A DNA stretch of 64,000 nucleotides, taken from Ctena decussata. Taxonomy: Eukaryota; Mollusca; Bivalvia; Lucinida; Lucinidae. The translations under genes and the position numbers were made by a program. The stretch's first letter is position 1; the number at the start of each line of letters is the position of its first letter. Shown piece after piece: positions 53,501 through 62,974 of this stretch. Below the pieces are notes generated by a model. The model was not told the DNA's origin. It did not search any database and saw nothing but the letters and a program-made list of their open reading frames with translations. The DNA is taken from contig OZ022515.1 in assembly GCA_963989385.1 (NCBI GenBank), forward strand, positions 6,170,803 through 6,234,802. The letters are read 5' to 3'.

Positions 53501-56500
53501 AGGCTATATGAGTCTTCAAAAACTTTAACCATGACTTCCATTTTATCCGGACGCAGATGCTGATGCCAGAGTGACATCAAAAGCTCTTCTGTTCTTTATA
53601 CAGGCGAGCTAAATTCAATAAACGCAGTGGCGGAAAAACAATTCAATAAATGGTTCCCAGTTTTCCTCAATAAACAATTATGATTAAAACGCTATGCAAT
53701 AAACAATTATGATTAAAACGCTATGCCTATTGACAACCAACCGTCCATAGCAAATGTTAGCTATTGCCAGGTGCTGAAGCAAACATTTGCTATTGACAGG
53801 CGGCTGGAGTGTTGCTAAAGTTTATATTAACACGCAGCACACAACTAGAAATGTGTCCATAGTATATGGATGCCCCCACCTAATGCCTTTAGTAAGATGG
53901 CCCCTAAGTAAAAGTACTGGCACTTGTAGGATAACTAAGCTCAAAGAGGCATACTTGTATAATATAAAAGGCCATAGGCGAAGCGTCCACTGACGTTTGA
54001 AATGTGACACAAACTGCAGCCCTTTATACAGTTTTCGAGTCACTATGCAGAGCTCTAGATAAGAAGGAGTATCTGATGATAATATTTTTTATTCATTGAA
54101 ACCATATGTTGTGACCCCTCATCTGAACCGTCTTGTTGAGATGGTTCAGATGAGGGGTCACAACATATGTTTTTATGGGGAATTAACAAAAATTATCTCT
54201 AATTATCACCAAATACTCCCTCTTATCTAGAGCTCTGACTATGGCCAAAAATACAGAATATATGGCGTATTACAGAACCTGGTTACAGGGTTTAAACTAA
54301 GGCCTGAATCAGAATTGGTCGGCTGGACCAGCTGAAACAAGACCGAGTTGGTCCGGCCAGTTCAACTCCTGGTCTTACGCTTTCTCCTTTCACATAACAT
54401 AGAATAATCAACTGGTTTTCAGGACCAGCTACATGTAAACTCAACTTGTCCAGCACAAAATCCACTGGTCCAGGACCACGGATCAGTGCTTTTTTTAACC
54501 CCTGAGTCATTGGACCATGATATTCTTAGTTCTCTGAGTTAATGTTGGAAGGGAATTTGAAGCAAAATCAAGAACTGACCTACTGTCAGATAGTCACATA
54601 CCGTATACGCGGTAATTTTCGGTCTTCCAATTTTTACGGTATTTCGCGGTCACTATGAAACCGCGAATATTAAAAATCGCCAAATATTTTCCTTTTCCTG
54701 ATAAAGTGTCTCAGGTAAACCCAATATCCGTTTACCTTGGTAATTTCCGCACATTTCATTAACAAGTGTTATCATCGACTCATCGACAATGCTAATTATA
54801 AATACATGCAATAAAAACAAACTGAGGACGGGATCATGACAAGAATTCCGCGGAATGCTATGTCGCACCTGCATTGCATTTCCACAGTAGCAGAGATGAT
54901 GTTGAGAAGAATTGAGAATAAAAAGAAAACAAAATAGTTTCTGGCATTATTCTGACACAAATTTTGTCAAAATCCACCCAATGGTTCTTAAGGTACTGCC
55001 ATTTTCATGTTTGTGCTATTTTTAGTAACAGTGGATGGAAGCCATCTTGGATGGCCAATTTGCCAAAAACCGGAAAAGCTATATGCAAGGATCATTCTGA
55101 CACAAAATTGGTCCAAATCCATTCACAGGCTCCTGAAATATAGTCATTTTAGTCAACAACAGTGGTGGCCATCTTGGATGACACATTCCCATAAATGTGA
55201 AAAAAAAGAGAAAACTCCTTTCAAGAATCATTCTGATTAAATCTGAGCAAAATCCACTCAGCGTTTAACGATTTATCGGCACTCAAGCAAATTAGAGACT
55301 CGTAAACTAAAAGTAGGTCACTGTGACCTAATTCCGCTACAGATTTTTTTCATTTTTGTAAGTTTAATATAAAAGGTCCTATTGATGTTCCATGCAAAGT
55401 TTCAGCCAAATATATCTAATGGTTCTAGAGAAAATGTTAAATATGTTGTTTTGCTATTTTTAGTAACAGGCGGCCATCTTGAATTCTCGACCAGGCTGAA
55501 TTTGTGTAATCTGAAGCTCTGTAGTCTGATCATGCTCCATATGAAATTTGAGAACCATGGCTACAGTAGTTTTGGAGAAATTAACTGAACAAATTTTTAA
55601 CGCCAGGGTTGACGTAAATGTGAACGGACTGACGGACGGACGGACGGAATGACGGACGGAAAACCGGACGCCTATATCGCACCTTGCTAAAGCAGGTGCG
55701 ACAAAAACTATGACACACTTATTGATTACACGACAATTAATTGCTTATGACACCTTTATCTGTTTTATTCACAGCCGTGAAATTACCGTCTGCTGGTTTA
55801 TGTACAGAATTATCAGAGTAAAAACTGTCCCAACTACATGACTTCTCCGTTGCTTTCCGGAATACTTTGATATTTTATACAAGCCCTTTTAATTTTCGTG
55901 CACATGGCGGACCACGAAAATTTATAATCGCGAAAATTAGTGCTTATATTTTGGACCCAAAACCACGAAAATTTTAACCCATGAAAATTACTGTATATAC
56001 GGTATTCATTTATAGGTTGTTTGTGAAAAACTGGAGGGCAAAATTGATTTAATTTCTTTTTTACCAAATAAATTTTCATGAAACTTCGCCTACATGAATC
56101 TATTCCCCATACGAACTCGGGCAAGGAAATTTAGAATTTTCTAGCTTTTAGATAACAAGTTAGTTTATTAATTGTTACCATTTTTCCTCTCAATTTCATG
56201 CCATTCTTACAGGGGAGGTAACCATAGAGGTACAACAGCCATTGTTGCTTTATACTTACTATACTAATATTATTATTCATTCACAAATTACCATGTGCTC
56301 TGAAATGTGTTCACTCACTACCAGGTAAAAAAGAGGCTTTAGCAATAATTGACCAATCATTTGAAAAGGATTATCTTATATGTTTCTCCTTTATGGGAGT
56401 AAATGCCCGTATAAGGGATGTATATTATTATTCTGTACAACACTGGCTGTTCCAAAAAACTGCACCGACCAAGCGAATGATCTCAAAGATTAGAGACATT

Positions 56501-59500
56501 TTAAAATGTAGTTGATCTGACAATTTATTATTTTCTAGTTGGAATTTCCTTGCCTGGGTTCGTATGGGTAACACATTAATGATTAAGGTATGAAAAGTTT
56601 CATGAGAATTTACTGAATAGTAAAGAAATTATATCAAATTTTTGCCCTCCACTTTTTAACAAACAACCTATTGTCATCATGTATATATGTGAATCTTTTA
56701 CCGTGAGCAAGGCTGAAAGTTACTTACATGCTGGATATTTGTAGTCAGCCAATGTATGTGGCTTTCCAGGCAATTGAAACGTGCAATCACTTCCCTGCAG
56801 TGTGGATGATCTTGAAGGGGAGGATCTGGGAGAATATCTGTTAAGGACATCTCAACCTCTCCCTGGTTTACCAATTCTAGGGATTCCCTCAACAGATTTG
56901 GGGTACTATCATAAAAAATGCATAAAACATATTCAAGAATAAGTTGAACACATGTGAATCATCCATTTCCATTTGAAATTTCTATTTCTGAGGTTCATGA
57001 AAATGTGTACACCATTGGTTTACATTCAACAGTTAATAGCCTCTGGTGCATTATACTTATACATTTACCAGTGCATTGCCAATTCTACAGACAAACAGGC
57101 AATGCATTTTTTTAAAATATATCAGATTAAGTGCAACTCTCTGGAGAAATAATGTATACACATGTAGTTTCTGAATGGATACCTCTTTATACAGCAAACT
57201 TCATAATGCTTATTTTAACAAAGGAAAAATTGACATATAATTTACCAAAGCAATATTCTTACTGGGTATTTAAGAGCCATCTATTTTGTATTTAAGTCAA
57301 GAAAATTCTTTAATTTGGCCTAAGTCCCAAAATTCTAAGCCTGGTTTGGGTAACCAGAGCCTACCTTATTTTTCTGGTGAAATCTGATTGATTGATTGAT
57401 TGGTTATTTTGGGTTTAACGGCCCTTTGAGACAATATTTCAGTCTATATCAGGCCATCTCCCAGAGAGGGAGATGAGGAGAAATGATAGACAAGAGAAAA
57501 AAAATGTCCAAACAACCCCCACCCGCACCTACTGCAAGCACAGTAGGCCCTTGCCTACGGTTCCAAATCAGTAGGACGCCCCGGTACTGGAGGTTACACA
57601 CAGCACCATCACACCACCCAACCACCTGAAATCTAATTTTTCATGAGAAATTTTGTGAAAAATAATTAATAACTAAGGTTTTTCAAGCAAGAAAACTAGA
57701 AAATTTCTGCATGAATCATTCTACATTTATTCAAGATTCTGAAAAAAATGCTAGATAAATTATACTGAACATGTCAAATAACTAGAAAATTGTGTCTGTA
57801 AGACACTAATGATGCCCCCGTGCAGCGCCTGTCACATGATATGTATATCCATAAAGCACCTACAAAGAATCCATTGAAAACGTAACCTGCCATGAAAAAA
57901 CTGCCCAAAATGACTAAGTTAAAAAGGCTGTGATTCTGTCAAAATTAATTCTAGACCTATCAATATGCCTCATCATATCTTCAAATATGTCCACCATATG
58001 TAGACAAGGTTTGAAAAAGATCCATTGAAAACTGTGGAGCAAGTTGATAACACAAAATCCATAGCCTACAATGCAAACTTTCCCTAGAATGACTAAGTTC
58101 AAAAGGCCATAATTCTGTCAAAATTCTAATGCCATCAAAAACCCACATGCACATCTTCAATACATTCACAGCATGTATGCAAAGTTTGAAAAAGATCCGT
58201 TGAAAACTGTGGGAGGAGTTGATTACACAAACTCTATACCCTACAATGCAAAAATTTGCCTAAAATGACTAAGTTCAAAAGGCCGTAATTCTGTCAAAAT
58301 TAATTTTAGGTCCAACAAAAATCCACATGCACATCTTCAATATGTTCATAACATGTATGCAAGGTTTGAAAAAGATCCGTTGAAAACTGTGGGAGGAGTT
58401 GATTACACAAACTCTATACCCTACAATGCAAAAATTTGCCTAAAATGACTAAGTTCAAAAGGCCGTAATTCTGTCAAAATTAATTATAGGTCCAACAAAA
58501 ATCCACATGCACATCTTCAATATGTCCCCAACATGTATGCATAGTTTGAAACAGATCCATTGAAAACTGTGGGAGGAGTTGATTACACAAACTCTATACC
58601 ATAAAGCGTGACGAACAGACAGACGGATGGACGATTACACAAACTCTATACCATAAAGCGTGACGAACAGACAGACGGATGGACAGACGGACAGACAGGG
58701 GCAAATCTTAATGCCCCCTGACTAAAAACATGTATATGCATGAGAAAATGTCTTGCAGGACAGAAAAAAATCTCTCAAAATCAGCTGCCTACATACCCTA
58801 CCCACAGGGTTCTCACAGACAATACCAACTGGTATCGGAAATAAAATTCCATAATTGTTTCCTGATTATTCCATGACTGATCATTAAAATTTCCATGATC
58901 ATGCAAAGTGACACAGCCTACCTTCCTTTAGTCATTATTAAAAAATTTCAAGACTTTTAGTGTGAATATTAACATGTCGTGTGACGTTAAAAATGTAGTA
59001 TATGTGATAAGATGTCAGGGATGTGACGAGGATTACACGTACATCGGCGAAACAGAAAATCTGAGACAGCAAGTGACAATCCATAACCAGCAGATATGAA
59101 ATCCAAAGACACGCAATATTCCGCTTAGTGAACATTTAGATAACTGCGCCAGTGGAGTATTAAAATATAAATTTTTTCCATTTTACAAAATGCAAACAGA
59201 CGATGTGTCTAAAAGAAGACAGAAAGAGGCATACTTTATAAAAATTTTCACTCCAAAACTAAACAGAAAGTAATAAAAATACGAAAACTTACGGTACGAA
59301 TATAACGTTAAAACAACAACGTTACATAACTTCATGTAACGTAGCAACGTCAAAACGCCTGAAGATTGGAAATGAAAGGGCTCGTGTTTTGAGTTATTGA
59401 TGTTTTATATCTACGTAATTTTAAATACTGACTGCATTTTATTGTGAATTATATTGTGATCGCAAGTACATCTGTTTTTCACTTATTTATATATATGTAT

Positions 59501-60586
59501 ATATACAAGAATGCTTTATGTGAGTCATCATATAGATGACTGTGCAAGAGAACAAATTATAAAATTTAAAATTTGTCCTCTCTACAAAATGAATTCTGAC
59601 AGTGTCACTTTGATAAAATCAAAAGAAAGTTATTTTATATACAAATTTAAACCCGTGTCACTTTGATAAAATCAAAAGAAAGTTATTTTATATACAAATT
59701 TAAACCCAAGTTAAATAGAGTTGTTTAACACACTTATTTATATGATCAACCGACTAAACGGAAGTAACATGACGTCATTTCCTTTACTTGTTGCTAACGT
59801 CGTTGCTATTAACGCCAACGTAATTTATCTCCATGTTATTTTAACATTGTGATTGTGTTAATGTTTTTTCACTTCTTCTGATGATCTACATGCAGTAGTG
59901 AAACCGGTTAAGAAAATAAAGCGACAGAACTTTCAGGCAGATTTCTTCTTTCTATTTTATATGTATTTATATATATATGAGCCAGTCTCTGTGAAAACCG
60001 GGCTTAATGACATAAAAACAAAAAAATAACTAACTGCATCACTGAAAAGTATTAGCTTTTCTAAACATTTCCTGAAAATTTGAGATCGTTACCATTATTT
60101 ATTACTGAGATATAGACTTTAAAAGCTCACAGGTAGTGCAGTTTCTTTATTTGACGTTATTAACGTCACGTAAGTATGTTTTGACGTCAACGTCATTACG
60201 CTTGTTTGAACGAGCTTTCGATGCTTGTTACACAAAATTATTCGGACAAAAAGTGTATTTGCTCATTTTCAATGTGTATTTCATAGCACACACATCACAA
60301 TTTGCATGATTAAACATTCTTTCTCAAACGGTAGGTCTTTTTAATGGTATACCATCTGTTTTCAAGGCTTTGGGGTTACCATGGAATAAGCGTTGTCATG
60401 GCAACGTATGTCATATTTATAACTAGATTTTGTCTGAATTCATAGGCTTTCTGTTATATCTCAACGCTTAAGGTATTTTCATGGAAATTAAGAAAGGTCC
60501 GAAAAATCATTAATTTTCGTGTTTTTTATCTGTTCACAACGTAATTATTACGTAATGTCATTAAGCCCGGTTTTCACAGAGAACGG

Positions 60587-60674
<88 letters not shown>

Positions 60675-62942
60675 ATTAGGACAGAAGCAATTACTTGAAG
60701 CAGTTAGAAATTTTTTGACCCACTACATTTATAAAACTTCACCATGTTTTGTCGAGCAATTTATACATCAGTAGGCAAGGCCTTTGAAGATTCTGAACAT
60801 TTATTGAAATTAGTTTTATGTTTTGTGTGTAATTCACACATAACCTTTTTGCAAACAAAGGAAAGTCAACTCAGGTGTCACAAGAAGGGCAGCAATACAG
60901 TACTTAATATAACTGTATTGAGTAAAAAGTTTCTAACTGCTCAGGTAATGGTCCTGATAGATATAAAATATAGAATACTGGATGTATGAAGGATCTTATT
61001 CAATGATTGAAAAAAAAGATGGTTTTGGACAGTTCAGCTCAAAATATGAAAACAGGCCCCGAGGTTATAAAACATTTTTCATGCTCAACTCAGCTGAGCA
61101 TGAAATTTTTTCTGCTCATAAATTTTAAAATGCCAACAATTGTTGCCATTTTAATATTTATGAGCAGAAAAAATAGCCTTCTTGGCTTATCTGAGCCTGA
61201 CAAATGCTGAATTTCTTGGTATTTTTATTTTGATGGGCATTTTAAATTTCGTGCTCAGCTGAGTTGAGCATGAAAAAAGTTTTATAACCTTGGGGCCAGG
61301 TGTTTCTACAATTATCAAGCGAGCACAAAAGGAGCCTGTAGCTCAGTGGGATAAGCCCTGGCCTGCTGATCTAGTGGTACTGGGTTTGGTTCCCGCTGGA
61401 CGCAAAAATCTTCTCAACTGCAAACTAGGTTCCACTGCACACAGCCTTTCATAATCACCCTCCTGTCGCTCTGATACAACTGAAATACTGTTCAAAAGGA
61501 TGAAACTTGCAAGTCATCACTCCATCATCAGGTTTCCCAGAGCCAGTGGGAACCATGTTTCTAGCTTTTCAGACACATATTACCAAACCACATACCGTTT
61601 TTAAATCAAATGAAAACAATATGAGAGTGAAAATTACTGGATAACTTACATGACATGCTTCGGAGTAGCATCTGCACTGGGTGATTCAGGCTTTGTTACA
61701 AGATTCAGCAAATTCAGATCCTCACCAATCCTTTCTAAGTCTTTCTGTGAAATAAAATAAACAGTTTATCTGAGAAAGACCCACTCTTTTGGTTATGTGT
61801 TAATTTGAAGGTCTGTACTTGCATGTTAAAATACAATTTCTTAGGACCGGCTAATGGCTCTTTAAATTGGCATTGATTATGGTTCTTGAAAGATTCATGA
61901 AACAAGAGTTGTCAAAAGACGAAGCATGTGTAATGGATGCCTGACTCATGTTTACAAAGATCTACAAATAATGTTGTCATCTGCAATGTTGGTTTGAACC
62001 ATTTTCCCACGTGTGATGTGTACCTACTAAATAGTATTCAAAAATCAAAATACAAAGTAAAACCACTGACCAATGAAATGGAGGTCAGAGTGACTTGAAA
62101 GAGGTCATTCACAAATCTGACTAATCCACTATTCCAAGTATGACGCTTTTTCATTAAACACAGCCCTGTCCTGCTGATCTAGCGGTCAAGACGTGCCGAG
62201 AGGCGGAAATTTATTCAGTCGTAACTAGATTTCCACTGCATACAGCCTTTCATCATCCCATCTCATCATACTGGTATGACTAAAATTATGTTGAAAAGGA
62301 TGTAAAGTTGCAAGTCATCCATCCATCTATCCATTAAACAGTGTTGAAGATATAAAGCAAAATCATTGAGCCATGAAATATAGGTCACAGTGACATATAG
62401 GTTATTTGCAGTGTTGGAGTGAGTGAACTCAGGTTTAACGTCCCACCAACGAGGTCATATGGAGACGGGACCTCGGTTTAAAGTCTCACCCAAAAGACAG
62501 TGCAGTGTTGGACTGAACAATATATATCAGGTATGATGGTATCTACTAAACAGTGCTCCAGATGCTTAGTCATTTAGTCAATGACCCATGCAATGCAGGT
62601 CACAGTGATGTATAAACAGTATGAGGTCTTTCACAGTGTCAGATGGACCATCAAACAATCTTGGATAAAAACGAAACCACTGGACCATGAATAATGGCCA
62701 AGGGCACAGGAACAATGTCCACCCCTTCCCCTGCCCCCAGCCCTTCAATCCCATCCATTCCCAGTAGAGCTAGGACAGGTAAAGATTTTGTACCCGGGTA
62801 CCCGAGTCCCAATTACTTGCAGCTACCCGGGTACCTGTTACCATATAGCATTTTAAGCATGTCCACAGTTGGAAAATATATGGTTAGATCAAACTTGGGT
62901 ACCCAGGTTCTCGTCTCTGCCTTAATCCCCAGGCTGTGCCAT

Positions 62943-62974
<32 letters not shown>

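Larger units (their letters stand above)
52323..56727 (-). other. Large intron with repeat insertions
   Basis: Carries a T-run at about 52467-52482, a degenerate array at 52670-53590, a 29 bp tandem duplication (53673-53730), a MITE at 54048, a GGACCA cluster at 54290, a pearl-like element at 54861-55705 and a foldback element at 56012-56671. Confidence 0.8.
56906..61649 (-). other. Large intron with retroelement and transposon insertions
   Basis: Carries a SINE-like repeat at 57376, a tandem array at 57790-58735, a Penelope-like fragment at 58932, a hammerhead-like motif at 59873, an inverted-repeat transposon at 59978, a microsatellite at 60591, a MITE at 61055 and a SINE 2 copy at 61330. 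Confidence 0.8.
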
